Assembly: GCA_963556255.1 (NCBI GenBank)
Contig: OY744611.1
Span: forward strand, 39,031,714-39,095,713
From: Allolobophora icterica
Taxonomy: Eukaryota > Annelida > Clitellata > Crassiclitellata > Lumbricidae
DNA: 64,000 nucleotides
Reading direction: 5' to 3'
The notes beneath the pieces are model-generated. The model saw only the letters and a list, made by a program, of their open reading frames with translations. It had not been told where the DNA came from and did not search any database. This document shows, piece after piece, positions 21,945 through 34,615 of this stretch (its first letter is position 1; each line of letters begins with the position of its first letter). A program made the position numbers and the translations under genes.

Positions 21945-22018
21945 GTCTGTTAGCCGCTGTGCGTTTGCAGGCGGTTCATTAAAGAATGTACTTACTTACT
22001 TACTTAATATTATGAATA
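21945..22018 (+). repeat. LINE-like 3' tail, GCAGGCGGT...(ACTT)n
   Basis: The block GTTAGCCGCTGTGCGTTTGC, GCGGTTCATTAAAGAA and (ACTT)n is nearly the same as 58385-58462. Confidence 0.6.
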
Positions 22019-22067
22019 AAGACTGACTGACTGACTGACTGACTGACTGACTGACTGACTGACTGAC

Positions 22068-22160
<93 letters not shown>
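22019..22160. repeat. (GACT)n to (GATT)n compound microsatellite
   Basis: About 12 ACTG tetramers change abruptly to about 22 GATT tetramers near 22070, consistent with slippage spreading of a single point change. Confidence 0.97.
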
Positions 22161-22164
22161 CGGC

Positions 22165-22840
22165 ATTTGATCTGGAACCTTTTGCTACTGTTAACTACAG
22201 CGAATAATAATCAGTTTTTGAAAGTGATTAGATCTAATATTAGGTTCGCTTTTGGTGAAAAGATTTTATCGTTCATTAATTACATTAGGCGTACTTGATA
22301 ATGTTTTGGCAGGGAATCGTAAGCCTACGTTTCAAAGTTATCCATTTATAATCGTGAAATTGTCGCTTTGGGCTGAATATAGTTCACATTGAAATGTAGC
22401 CGCCATTGTGTTAGGCCTATTCTTCGGCCGAAAATCTGCAGTGCGTGAACTCAAACGTTTTTCTGATTTAATAACATTCAATTTTTATTCCGACCACGTC
22501 TAGGCCTACTTAGGAAGGCCTACGTGTGCGTATACATAGCATTTGTCTGCATTGTGCAAACCACAGAAGCTAGATTACACGTGTAGCTCACTGGCACCTT
22601 CGCAAACACATTCTTCTAAACTATAAAAATTGCCTCAACTGCAAACTTGATCTTTAGGCATGACCTCGCCAGATTTCGACCATGGATGGAATTTACTTTT
22701 TCAGAATACGAAGAAGTCGAAGAGTAGTCCCTTGACTGACCAGTGACCACTATAGGCAGCCGTGGTTATAAAGGGTCGACTTCATTTCTTAGCCTCGGCA
22801 TATGAGGCCAGGCGACCAGTGCTCACCCTCGACGTCTAAT
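22165..22840. other. Intergenic stretch, nothing identified
   Basis: TAGGCCTA palindromes lie near 22413 and 22501. No gene seen. Confidence 0.45.
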
Positions 22841-22844
22841 CTTC

Positions 22845-23000
22845 CCACCTACAGCTCACGGTATTGTACTGGTTGTATAGCCAAGTTCGCTAGGGGCACA
22901 CGTGAAGCAGAAATCTCGAAACAACTTTTTTTGTCCTGGCGGGGGTTTGAATTAACCCCAGAGGGCACAGAACAGCACGATAACTATACTTATCACGCAC
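22845..23000 (-). mobile_element. tRNA-derived SINE, GAGCAGAAATCTCGA family, copy 2
   Basis: It shares GCAGAAATCTCGAAA and TTTTGTCCTGGCGGG with copy 1. The tRNA-like end is degenerate. Confidence 0.6.
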
Positions 23001-23134
23001 TCTCAAACTCAGTTAATCGACCCCAAACTTGCCCTGTGCGGATATGTGGTGTTTTTACGCAGGAATTTTTATGCGTTCTTCTTAAAGAGGCTTTTGTATC
23101 GCGCAGAGAAATTATGAAGGTTTATATTGAATGA

Positions 23135-23215
23135 AGCCGCTATAAAATGTTATAAAATGTTATAAACTGTTATAAAATGTTATATAATGTTATAAAATGT
23201 TATAGACTGTTAGAA
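23135..23215. repeat. TGTTATAAAA 10-bp tandem repeat
   Basis: About seven units of ATGTTATAAA with single changes. Confidence 0.9.
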
Positions 23216-23557
23216 AATGTGCACCGTTAGACCCATAATTCTATGGCGCTCGAAGTATGTTAATGCCAGTAATCAAGTTCAGATCTTGTGACCGTTTATC
23301 ACGATAGAAGAAGCATCTTAGTATTAATTTTTGGCTACAATGCCTGGCATGATATCACTGGCATTTGGCCACAATGGCTGGCATAATGTCAGACCAGACA
23401 ATTTTTATCTGTGGCACGGACGCACGGTGACCCACTTACTGATCGTCCATGCGCACCTTTAACCTGTTGTTTATTAGGTGACTAAAGAAGCCAAAACCCA
23501 CGACGCTAACCAAGGTAAAGATTGACCATTGAGATCAATTTTAATTTATATGATGAA

Positions 23558-23683
23558 GAAGGTGGTGGTGGTGGTGGTGGTGGCGGTGGCGGTGGCGGTG
23601 GCGGTGGCGGTGACGACGACGACGATGACGATGACGATGACGATGATGATGGTGATAACAATAATAATAATAATAGTAATAAT
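23558..23683. repeat. Compound GGT/GGC/GAC/GAT/AAT microsatellite
   Basis: Successive trinucleotide runs that give poly-Pro, poly-Ser and poly-Val frames by chance. Confidence 0.95.
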
Positions 23684-24089
23684 TGGGGCTGTACCGAATA
23701 GGTGATTATCACTATTCGGCCGAATACGAATAATTGGAACAACTATTCGGCCGAATACGAATACGAATAGTGTACAATATAGGTCTACCGACAACATTCA
23801 AAAATACGTTAACGTTCACTCACTGTACACAAAGAATGAGACTACTGACACTGCGATACCGCGGTCCAGGCAGTAGGCAACGCCTGGCTGCAACCACAGT
23901 ATATGTTATGTTAATGAGAGAGTTACTTCAGTCCACTCGCTATAGCAGCCGCATATGCAGAAACAGATGTCACGTGACCACTATTCGTATTCGGTCCGAC
24001 CGTTACTATTCGGCCGAATACCGAATAGCCCTTTGGGCTCACTATTCGGCCCCGAAGCGAATACGAAGCGAATGTTCGGTACAGCCCTA
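23684..24089. mobile_element. hAT element with GGGCTGTACCGAA ends
   Basis: TGGGGCTGTACCGAA at the left mirrors TTCGGTACAGCCCTA at the right. The flanks GTAATAAT and ATAATAAT match at seven of eight. ATTCGGCCGAATACGAATA repeats crowd both subterminal zones. Confidence 0.85.
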
Positions 24090-24371
24090 ATAATAATAAT
24101 AATGATAAATAATAATGATACTAATACAAAGTAATAATTGTGAAGACTTTTTCGTTTCATGGACCTAGCTATAATGAGTCTTTGACGTTTTAGAAGTTAT
24201 ATTTACAACAAAATAAGAAATGATGCATCAATTGTCATCAACATTGTCATCTTACTTAATCACAAATGAGTACGGTATCCACAACGATAACTCAATTGAA
24301 TAGTTTCAGTGGCAATCCACTTAATCAAGCTGTGCACGCCTATAAAGCTGAATGTAACGATCACTTGATGA

Positions 24372-25105
<734 letters not shown>

Positions 25106-25190
25106 CATTCTGAAAATTTATATAGCGCCCCTTCAATGTGCCTACTCAGGAGCGCTCCCAGCCCAGCCACGGCTATCCCACCATCGCAAC
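25106..25190 (-). repeat. LINE/SINE shared 3' tail fragment
   Basis: TTATATAGCGCCCCTTCA and CTCAGGAGCGCTCCCAG match the tail of the CR1-like LINE at 34 kb in reverse. Similar fragments lie at 35718-35790 and 58090-58165. Confidence 0.7.
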
Positions 25191-25197
25191 CCATAGA

Positions 25198-25397
25198 CAG
25201 GGGCGTAACTTTGGTCTAAAAAGTGGGGGGTACCAATTTCTAACATACACGAAGCAAGGCGGAGACTGCGATCTTTGGGAAGGCACAATAATAAAATTTT
25301 GATTGGCACTGTTCAAAAAGTGGGGGTACGATACCCCCCCCAGTCCAAAACGTGGGGATACGGGTACCCCTCGTACACCCAACACATTACGCCTATG
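25198..25397. mobile_element. hAT MITE, AGGCGTAA family, copy 2 (inverted)
   Basis: CAGGGGCGTAAC and ATTACGCCTATG ends; flanks CCCATAGA and CCAATAGA match at seven of eight. The interior matches 5514-5755 in reverse, including GGTCTAAAAAGTGGG. Confidence 0.87.
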
Positions 25398-25654
25398 CCA
25401 ATAGAAACAAAGACAGCAGGAGAACTGCAACTTCAAAATCTCGGACTCAATTCTTTCAGCGTATCATTGTATCTGCATACTGATTGTGATGATGACATAA
25501 CAAGGGGTTATAAAGTGGTTCAGAAGAACCACTTCAAATAAATTCTGTGTTGGAACCACTGCAAATTAACCTCTAGCCTAATACTTGATAGCCTATATCC
25601 TTCCTATAGCTTATTAGGCATTGCAGGTTAACTTGCAGTGGTTCTGATGATGAA

Positions 25655-25900
25655 GATTACAACGACGAAGACGACGATGACGTAGAGTCGTAGACTGATG
25701 ATGTTTATGGTGAGATGAAGCAGACTGACGACAACGACGACGACGATGATGACGACGACGACGACGATGATGATGATGATGATGATTCTTAAATTGATCA
25801 CGATGATGGTATAGTGGTGATGGTGCATGTGTTTGCTTCTGTGATGGTGGTGGTGGTAATGATGGTGATGAAGGTGATGATGACGATAATGGTAGAAATA
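25655..25900. repeat. GAC/GAT trinucleotide-rich simple sequence
   Basis: GACGAC, GATGAT and GGTGGT runs with short unique breaks. Confidence 0.85.
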
Positions 25901-26044
25901 AGTAATAGTAATAAAATTTACTAACAGTATTAGTTAAAGTTTATGCGTTTTACATTAGACACCGGCCAAAAGACGTTGTTAATTACTTACTTACCTCACT
26001 TCTCTTACATACATGCTTATATATTTACTAATTAATTAGTTACG

Positions 26045-26165
26045 TTGTAGTAGTGATGGTGGCGGTGGCGGCGGTGGTGGGAGTGAAAGTAGTAAAAGTG
26101 ATAGCGATAGTGGTAGTTATAGTGGTAGTGGTAGTAATGGTGGTGGCAGTATCAGTAGTAGCAGT
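26045..26165. repeat. GGT/AGT-rich simple sequence
   Basis: GGTGGC, AGTGGT and AGTAGC trinucleotide run. Confidence 0.85.
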
Positions 26166-26265
26166 TTGGATATAGTCTCACGTCTTGACGTGTCAGCACC
26201 GACTGGGTCAAGCGGATGAACGCCTCTAAGTAGGTTCACAAGCGTTAATTCCACAATACCCTTCC

Positions 26266-27555
26266 ATGTTCCGCTCTGCTCTGACCCACCCTGTCATGTT
26301 CCGCCCTGCTCTGGCCAACCCTGCCATGTTCCGCTCTGTTCTGGCCCACCCTGTCATGTTCCGCTCTGCTCTGGTCTACTCTGTCATGTTCCGCTCTGCT
26401 CTGACCCACCCTGCCATGTTCCGCTCTGCTCTGGTCTACTCTGTCATGTTCCGCTCTGCTCTGACCCACCCTGCCATGTTCCGCTCTGCTCTGGTCTACT
26501 CTGTCATGTTCCGCTCTGCTCTGGCCCACCCTGTCATGTTCCGCTCTGCTCTGGTCTACTCTGTCATGTTCCGCTCTGCTCTGACCCACCCTGCCATGTT
26601 CCGCTCTGCTCTGGTCTACCCTGTCGTGTTCCGCTCTGCTCTGACCCACCCTGCCATGTTCCGCTCTGCTCTGGTCTACTCTGTCATGTTCCGCTCTGCT
26701 CTGGCCCACCCTGTCATGTTCCGCTCTGCTCTGGTCTACTCTGTCATGTTCCGCTCTGCTCTGACCCACCCTGCCATGTTCCGCTCTGCTCTGGTCTACC
26801 CTGTCGTGTTCCGCTCTGCTCTGACCCACCCTGCCATGTTCCGCTCTGCTCTGGTCTACTCTGTCATGTTCCGCTCTGCTCTGGCCCACCCTGTCATGTT
26901 CCGCTCTGCTCTGGTCTACTCTGTCATGTTCCGCTCTGCTCTGACCCACCCTGCCATGTTCCGCTCTGCTCTGGTCTACCCTGTCGTGTTCCGCTCTGCT
27001 CTGGCCCACCCTGCCATATTCCGCTCTGCTCTGGCACACCCTGCCATGTTCCGCTCTGCTCTGGCCCACCCTGTCATGTTCCGCTCTGCTCTGGCCCACC
27101 CTGCCATGTTCCGCTCTGCTCTGGCCAATCCTGCCATGTTCCGCTCTGCTCTGGCCCACCCTGTCATGTTCCGCTATGCTCTGGCCCACCCTGCCATGTT
27201 CCGCTCTGCTCTGGCCAATCCTGCCATGTTCCGCTCTGCTCTGGCCCACCCTGTCATGTTCCGCTCTGCTCTGGCCCACCCTGCCATGTTCCGCTCTGCT
27301 CTGGCCAATCCTGCCATGTTCCGCTCTGCTCTGGCCCACCCTGTCATGTTCCGCTCTGCTCTGGCCCACCCTGCCATGTTCCGCTCTGCTCTGGCCAATC
27401 CTGCCATGTTCCGCTCTGCTCTGGCCCACACTGTCATGTTCCGCTCTGCTCTGGCCCACTCTGCCATGTTCCGCTCTGCTCTGGACCACCCTGCCATGCT
27501 CCGCTCTCCTCTGGCCCACCCTGTCATGTTCCGCTCTGCTCTGGCCTACCCTGCA
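26266..27555. repeat. 30-bp minisatellite, about 43 copies, with higher-order structure
   Basis: The unit is CTGGCCCACC plus CTGTCATGTT plus CCGCTCTGCT. The variable part is (GG/GA)(CCC/TCT/CCA)A(CC/CT/TC) and TGTC/TGCC. At about 26461-27000 the variants repeat every 180 bp (six units), three times. At about 27061-27420 they repeat every 90 bp (three units), about four times. As 30 is divisible by three and no unit contains a stop, several frames stay open on both strands (454 and 424 codons). They encode MFRSALAHPV-like or QSRAEHGRVG-like decapeptides and I do not call them genes. Confidence 0.95.
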
Positions 27556-27689
27556 ACTACCCTCCGCTACTGTGTCGTTTCCCTGTCATCTCTCGCACAC
27601 CCAAATTCTCATATCTACAAATTCTCATAAAATCTACTTTTACATGAACAACTATAGGTGCTTGCAGATCTAAAAGTGCGACAGACAGA

Positions 27690-27770
27690 CATATGGATTA
27701 TGGACAGGCAGACAGACATACGGCAGGCAGGCAGGCAGGTAGGCAGGCAGGCAGGCAGACAAGACAGACA
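27690..27770. repeat. (GGCA)n/(GACA)n microsatellite
   Basis: CAGACAGACA and GGCAGGCAGGCA tetramer run. Confidence 0.92.
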
Positions 27771-27774
27771 AGAA

Positions 27775-28600
27775 TGGGATTATTCAAACATTTCTGCCTG
27801 AGGCAAACACTTCAGACGCAGAACGAACACAAACGAAAAGGCAAATATTTATTACACGTGGCATAGGAAAGCAAAAGTCAACACTTGTGTACCTGTTATG
27901 GTTAGGTGTAGGCCTGCGTATATCACCTAAATGCTGTTAGATGTAAGGATAGAGGGTCGAAAGGTCGAATATTACCTAACATAAAAAACCTGACTTTTTC
28001 CGACATGCACACCGCACAATTCTTTCCTCGACTGTTATTACATAACAAACCTCGGCGAATCAGTAAATCACCAAATGACGAGCTAAGTGAGCTATTCTAT
28101 ACAGTAGGCCTAGACCACTTTTAGGCCTAGACTACATTTATGCCTAGACCACTTGCCCAGTATTGCTTAGCCAAGTCACTTGATCACTGCTTTCATAATT
28201 CTTCTCATTTTCGACATTCATCTCGCCTAACTCAGAGATGGCGGATTGCTCCGCTATAATATAGATCTGTCTTGACCGTCCTCGATCCGAGGATTGGCTG
28301 CACCACGGACAAGGGAAGTTTATTCGGTGCGAGATGGACAGACGTGGAGACCTACCACCTCACTTCCCTTTATTTGCACCGTGAACAAGATTACTCCCAC
28401 TCCCATGGAAATAAGGCTATGATATCGGAGTTCCAGTTCACATAAGCCCTACACGTCATTCGGAATAGGGATCGAATTATATGGCAATAACAAACATGAT
28501 ATAATCTCAGTGGATTGCTCGTCCCTGCATGCTAACGACGCTCAAAGCGTCCATGATCACCCTCGTGTAGGCCTACTTCATAGACTGGTTGAAGCACCCA
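27775..28600. other. Intergenic stretch, nothing identified
   Basis: TAGGCCTA occurs twice within 20 bp near 28105 and 28122, and again at 28567. No gene seen. Confidence 0.45.
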
Positions 28601-28604
28601 CCAC

Positions 28605-28690
28605 TGTACAGCTACCACTACCACTACCACTACCACTAGAGCTACAGCTACCACTACAACTAGAGCTACAGCTACCACTACAACTTCTGA
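28605..28690. repeat. ACTACC/AGCTAC hexamer repeat
   Basis: ACCACT hexamers followed by AGAGCTACAGCTACC units. Confidence 0.85.
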
Positions 28691-28699
28691 TGATGCAGA

Positions 28700-30284
28700 A
28701 GTAGTTAATATTGGTTAATTCGATGTGTAGCCTTACCTGTTCTAGTAATTCCGAATTTACTGCTATACAGGAGACCATATATCCGTCACGCGTGTTCTAT
28801 CCAAGCGTACGCCCCTGTATAGACCACAGATCGCATAAGTCACTCTGGCCTCTATACAGCAGACCTATGCCTTGTGCGTCTGACAGCAAACATAAAAGAT
28901 GTATCGGCTGATAACTATCAAAACGTACAACGTTTGCCATTGGAATTGGCCCAGGCAGTAACACGATCGGCCAGAGAACAGAGTGAAGTATTGGCCGGCA
29001 GCCATGCATGACTGACGAGGAGAGAGGGGGGCAGAAGGCGAAGCAAAATACTTGGAATCACTCATGCGAATCTCAGTTATTCGCACAGGCATTATAGGCC
29101 GTACACTTTGTGGTCCAGACGAATGAACACGGCATAAAGGTGTGACAAAAATCTTAGGGTACCCTAGGGGCCTTAATCTACCAGAATGAGAGCAGAGACT
29201 GTTTCTGACAGAGGGCATTTAGTACTTCTGCGAGCAATGCCCTAATCCAATGAACCTGTATATATAATAGGTCAATGGAGAAAAACTGGTTAGGATTATT
29301 CGTAGACTGCATACTGGGCTCGTCTTATGAAGTCAAGGTAGATCGTATTGTTGAATCGTCCAACGTCGTCTATAAACCCACGCGTATGCATTAACACCAA
29401 ATTAAATATTATTATGCCATTGACAAGAGCGGAGATCCAGACGTATGTATACACATGTATATCGCGCTGCTTATTATGACCTCATCTGAGTGAAGTGGCT
29501 GCCTTTGCGCACCTGCCCTGTATTCCATGCACTAGCTTTCTAAACTCAGATGGAGGTGGATCTTGGCGTCGACCGGGCATTGCGGAGTGGCCTTCGTTGT
29601 TGGGTCACTCGGGTGACCGCCGGGCCGGCTACTTAAGAATGTTCCAGCCAGTAGCGCAACTCAGAGGGGGCCAGTGGTGCAGCCGCCCTAGAAATAGGAG
29701 CACAAAGGGGCGGAAAATGAAATTTTTAGAAACATTTTTATCATTTGCACCTAAAATGTCAATGGTGATTACATAAAAGACAACGAGAGCCTATATCCAG
29801 ATTGAGAATTGTCGGGGGTTTGGGGGTTTAACCCCTAGTCTGTCTTAAGACCCCAGTTAAGACTACATTGCACACCCCAGGGGGTATTTTCCAACCCCCC
29901 AGTTGTACTAGTGTGATTATATTGTGCATATATCTTTCACAATTCACTTTGTGCGTTACTAACAAAGTAATGCTCTGGTTTATTGTGAAATTTGTGACCA
30001 TGTGAATTGTATACTAATAAATTTGATAATGTCATTGCATTAAGGAGTTTAAGTTTTCTATTGCATTTTTGAATTTTCTCAGTTTGCAAAACACGGATAA
30101 AATATTAAACTCCACATGGATCAAACTCACCAAAGTCTGAACCCCCTCCCCCAGTCTTTTCTACAATTCTCACACTGCATATGTCCAAAAAAGTTTGCAC
30201 TATGCAGATTCAAATTCAAAAGCATTCAATTCGATGCAAATTGTGTACAGCATAATCTTATCGAGTTTCAACTATGATTTGAAC
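28700..30284. other. Intergenic stretch, nothing identified
   Basis: A G-rich block, GGGGGTTTGGGGGTTTAACC, lies near 29814. Short frames only. Confidence 0.4.
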
Positions 30285-30554
30285 CATGGGCGGCGCAGAA
30301 ATTTTTAGCGGGGCTAAATTTTCTAGGGGGCAAAATTTTTGTAGGGGGAGAAAAATGACGTGTTGCATATTCATTAACACAGAACACTTTAAAAATAAAT
30401 AATGGTCAAGGACTTGCCTATATAATTAAGTGTTTTAAACATTGTGTTGGGACTGTTGTAATAATCATAATAATCAAAAGATTTTATTTTTGTAAAAAAT
30501 ATTTTTGCAAAATCCAGGGGGCAAATGCTCTCCTTGCCCCTCCGGACACCCATG
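30285..30554. mobile_element. hAT MITE, ATGGGCG family, divergent copy
   Basis: CATGGGCGGCGCAG and CGGACACCCATG ends. The flanks ATTTGAAC and ACCTGAAC match at six of eight. The interior matches 4700-4967 in reverse (GATTATTA, TAATTAAGTG, GGGGGCAAATG). Confidence 0.75.
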
Positions 30555-30735
30555 ACCTGAACTGATCCTGTCTGTCTAACTGATCCTCACTGTCTGTCTG
30601 ACAGACAGAGTAGGCCTAACTCAAATGTTAGGCCGAATCAATGCAAGTTTTGTTTTGTATGACAATAATTACAACACGATTAGTGTCAACAACATGTTCC
30701 AAGGCGGTCTGCCTGCCTTTATGTCTCTCGCCACC

Positions 30736-30739
<4 letters not shown>

Positions 30740-30770
<31 letters not shown>
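30740..30770. repeat. (TA)n microsatellite
   Basis: About 14 TA units. Confidence 0.9.
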
Positions 30771-30979
30771 CCTACTTTATCCTGGAGCGGTCACCGCTGT
30801 CAAAGTAGCCCTTTGTCCTCTATCTATCTGACGTATTTGCCAATTCTTCCCCTCTCTCAGGATGAAACTTTACTCCTCTCTGGATTACTAAAGAAGAAAA
30901 GCTCTTTCAACAACCAATTTACGCCTCTTACAGTTTTCAGGCACTGGGGTCAGGTTCTAGTATGCAAGAGAGACGAACA

Positions 30980-31401
30980 CATGGGCGTCTGCGCATGGGA
31001 ACGGGGGATTCCCCTGGATTTTGCGCATATTTAACAAATATAAAATCGTTTATCATCATGGGCGTCCGGAGGGAGGACGGGGGATTTGCTCCCCTGCATT
31101 TTCAAAATTGTATCGTTTTCTGTGTTCTATGCAAAAACGTTAACTTGGCCTCCATATAAATTTTGCCCCCCCCTAGAAAAATTCCTGCGGTCGCCCATTA
31201 TTATTATGATTATTACACAGTACCAGCATGATTTTCAATGCGAAAAAAACCCAATTATTTAGGTATTAAAAGTCCTTGAGCATTATTTATTTTTAAAGTT
31301 GTCACATGTTCTGTGTTCATGAATAATTCTATGCAAAAACGTCATTTTGCTCCCCTACAAAAATTTTGTACCCTCCTAAAAAATTCCTACAGACACCCAT
31401 C
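30980..31401. mobile_element. hAT MITE, ATGGGCG family, interrupted by a sibling copy
   Basis: CATGGGCGTCTGCGCA at the left mirrors CTACAGACACCCATC at the right. The flanks GACGAACA and AACGAACA match at seven of eight. Sequence on both sides of 31057-31198 aligns continuously with 4700-4967. Confidence 0.8.
31057..31198. mobile_element. hAT MITE nested in a member of its own family
   Basis: CATGGGCGTCCGGAG and CTGCGGTCGCCCAT ends lie inside the 30980-31401 element, between blocks that are contiguous in the 4700-4967 copy. Its own target duplication is not clear. Confidence 0.65.
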
Positions 31402-32238
31402 AACGAACACACAATGCTTTTCTTTCCACTTGGCCGCTTCCATCAATCTCGGTGAAGTTCTCAAAACCTTCGAGCCATCGAGACAAAAAGTTTTTCGAGT
31501 CTGGTTTTGTGATGTTATTGAGGTCATAACACTACGTCATCAACTAACGTTCAACACATTTACCTAATTAGCTGATTATGTGTGTGTACATGTGTGTATG
31601 TAAGTGTACATATGAATATGTATACACACATATTCTGACACTGTTTTCAATCAAGTTTAATGGCATGATTCAATTCACACGAGAATTGGAAGCAATTTTT
31701 ATACAAATTCTTCACTTAAAAAATACAAGCAAATTATGCTCTGCCCTAAATGAACATCAAAAAAGTCCCATGAACAGACAATATGTCAAACAATCACAGG
31801 GACAGCTGTTCGTATATAGGGCTTACTTGTGCATAACCGAAAATGCACGACAGACTTTCATTAAACAGGGTATATATTTGTTCAAAAATATGTATGCAAT
31901 TGTTCATACCAAACATAGCTGGCTTTGTTAGCTACTTTTGTTAAAACATAATATGTCTAGGTGCATCGGGGCATAGCGATGGCACTTTACATACCCATTG
32001 TGGAGTATTTGCGAGATTTAAATCTCGGGCTAGCACGGTCCGTATATGGGGCTCTTAAATATGGCGTGGTACCCATTCAAACAGGCAACGGGTAGTGAAG
32101 GATCTCGCCAAAAAAATTCTTTGAAAGACGAGCAGGGTCTAGACCATATACAGTTGCTATAGAAAAAAAATGTACATTTACACTGTATTTTCAAACTGCA
32201 ATTATTCAGCATAAAATAAACCTCCAACATAAGTAGGA
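31402..32238. other. Intergenic stretch, nothing identified
   Basis: A short TGTGTGTACATG run lies near 31580. No gene-like content was recognised. Confidence 0.45.
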
Positions 32239-32239
32239 T

Positions 32240-32392
32240 TTTATGTTCTTAGGCTTGATCTCCTCACTCTCCCTTCTGCCCAGTTCCGTAAGCGCCGGAA
32301 AACCTTTGTCAGTGAAGACACTGAACCTGGTCGGGAGTGCCTCTGGCTTCGAGTGGCGCTATATAAATTCTTGATTACAATTACAATTAAAT
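32240..32392 (+). mobile_element. LINE 3'-end fragment with ATTACA tail
   Basis: CTCGGGAGTGCCTC-like and GAGTGGCGCTATATAAA blocks are followed by TTGATTACAATTACAATT. This is the layout of the GATTACG-tail LINE ends at 5.9 and 51.4 kb. Confidence 0.6.
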
Positions 32393-32734
32393 GGTTCAGA
32401 CACATAATCTGTGTCAGAACATATGTATAATCTGTGTTATAATGCATTAAAAGATTCCACTATGCTCAACTTTTGCAAACATAACTACATATATTATATT
32501 GCTTACAAATCTTGGCACTTGCAACAAACCAGTACAGCAAGCAATACAAATGCAATAGCAATATCTGTCATAACTGCTTTTGCTCTTATATGACTCACAT
32601 TTGCAACATTCTAGAAAACCGTCATTTTTAGAGATGACAATAAAGAATTATTCTTTAAAATGATGACAACAGTATATTATCAAAAGAAATGGACTCAACC
32701 CTGCAGCATGCCACTGCCCATTTTCGGTGCTCAC

Positions 32735-32800
32735 CTTAGCTCATTGATTAGAGTGCTCACCTTATAAAACAGAGAGTATAGATTTGAGTTTCCCCAGATT
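32735..32800 (+). mobile_element. Degenerate tRNA-like SINE head
   Basis: TTAGCTCATTGATTAGAGTGC looks like an A box region, and TAGATTTGAGTTTCC like a decayed B box. The fold cannot be closed as a tRNA. Confidence 0.4.
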
Positions 32801-33279
32801 GTCATGTCCTTCGCTCGTGACTGCTGAGTGCCATCGATTGATGCTTATTCCTTAGATAATGGCAGTTAAAAAATGCGTAATAATAATAATAATAATTATG
32901 CAACATTGTATTTATATTCTGGATCCACATGGGTCCTAACAAATGTTTATGGGCATGTTGGATGGGAAGGTGAAGAAAAATGTGCCACACACTATTGCCG
33001 GAAGATCTGATACTGTACGAGTCTTCAAGTCATATTGAAAATACACTTTTGAAATACATATCAGCATTCAGCAATTCAAAAACAGGATCCAGTAACAATG
33101 AAAAATACAATTTGGCACCTGCTCTTCCTCACCAGGTGTGACATGCATCTTCAAATGTATTAAAGAATTTAAAGGTCAACTTTGTTGCATCAAATTAACT
33201 TAGATATGTTCCTGCAGTCATCACGAATTATTGCACAAGAGGAGGCTACCGGTATATGAACCAATGCCCAGCTCATCAA

Positions 33280-33580
33280 TTTAACCATCCATCAAACAAT
33301 CTACTTACCCAACAATTTAATGAAGCAACCATCCTAATAACCGGCCAACTAACCAAACCTAGCTCAATCAATCAATAAATATTTCTTTATTCAGATGTTA
33401 TAAGCTGGCAAGAACGCAACTTATTTACATATAATCAATAAATCAGTAAATTTGCAGTTAGATCAGTGCATATTCTAAGCCATTATCCAACAATGGGCTA
33501 ATACTAACCAGCCAATCACAGCCTAATCAAAAAAAAATCATATCCCAACCAACTACAGTCCTACCAATCAATGGCCCAAA
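33280..33580. repeat. Degenerate CAATCAATC/CCAACTAACC-rich tract
   Basis: Loose tetramer-like repeats rich in CAAC, AATC and AACC. Confidence 0.45.
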
Positions 33581-33799
33581 CACACAGTCACCATCATCCA
33601 ACTATCTATACAGCAGATTTTCAAGCAAGCAGTAGGATAAAGTCTCACAGTATTTATAAGAACACATCTTTTCAAGTAACCTTGCACCAACAAATAACCT
33701 TCAGATGCTGTACACAACTGAAGAGAGTAATGAAAAATCGATTTGAAATGAACAGCCAACCATTACAGCCTAAAAACTCTGAAACCAAAATATATTTCT

Positions 33800-34088
33800 A
33801 GTCACCGTAAGAACTCGTGTCGGTCTGATGGTAGTTTTGATTAAAGCACGATTAACAAACTTCTAAGCACAGATAATCAAAAAATGTTACAGTCTAGGAC
33901 AATGCACTTGACAGACTGACTACAATCATTAAAAAACTAGCTTGAAAACTCAACAATAATCCTACCGAGTATTTACTAAACTCAGTCCAAAAGTCACATT
34001 TCTGCAGTCACACATGCAGTACATAAGCCAGAAGACTCCAACGAAAATGAATGGCAAGAAAAGAAAGTTCTGACGCACTTGAAAGGAA
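33800..34088. other. Intergenic stretch, nothing identified
   Basis: AT-rich, no motif. Confidence 0.4.
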
Positions 34089-34615
34089 ATGTACCAGTTG
34101 TTCCTTTACATCTATCGCATAGTGTGCCTACAGCGAGTTCTGCGCTCTGCAGCCCGTCTCATTGGGCATATTCCTAAACATGGCCAAGTCTCTAAATATA
34201 TGCTGGAGGTCCTTCACTGGCTTCCTATGCGCTTACGCATAGAATATAGGATCGCTGCCTTAGTACGGCGATGTTGTCAGGGCCCTGCCCCTGCTTACCT
34301 TCGTGAGCTTTGCTGCACAGTTTCAGGTGCCCAAGGCCGACGTTCCCTCAGCTCATCGGGAAAAGGGGTACTTTTAGTTCCATTTGCTCGTTCCACGACT
34401 ATGCAAAGTCGAGCTTTTTCAGTGGTGGGCCCGACAGTCTGGAATAGACTTCCCTTAGAGCTCCGCATGTGCCCTGGGGCCACCCCTGGCCTATTTCTTG
34501 CAAATCTGAAAACTGTCTTATATGAGCGTGCTGGTGTCGGGAGCGCCTCTGAGTAGTTACCTTGAAGGGGCGCTATATAAATCTTCAAATGAATGAATGA
34601 ATAAATAAGATCACG
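34089..34615 (+). mobile_element. CR1/L2-like LINE, 3' end with intact C-terminal frame
   Basis: The frame 34089-34556 carries LQRVLRSAARLI, then LHWLPMRLRIEYRIAALV, then PAPAYLREL, then RAFSVVGPTVWNRLPLELR and a final FLANLKTVLYERA before the stop. This order is the hallmark C-terminus of CR1/L2-clade ORF2 proteins. The untranslated tail has GGGAGCGCCTCTGAGTAG, GGGGCGCTATATAAATCTTC and ends in (ATGA)n/(ATAA)n. It is 5'-truncated, as most LINE copies are. Its tail is shared with the SINE at 39207-39450. Confidence 0.88.

Noticed and set aside
26245..27630. Long frames of 424-454 codons on both strands
   Set aside because: They follow from a stop-free 30-bp tandem unit; opposite-strand frames of equal length and no flanking gene structure argue against coding.
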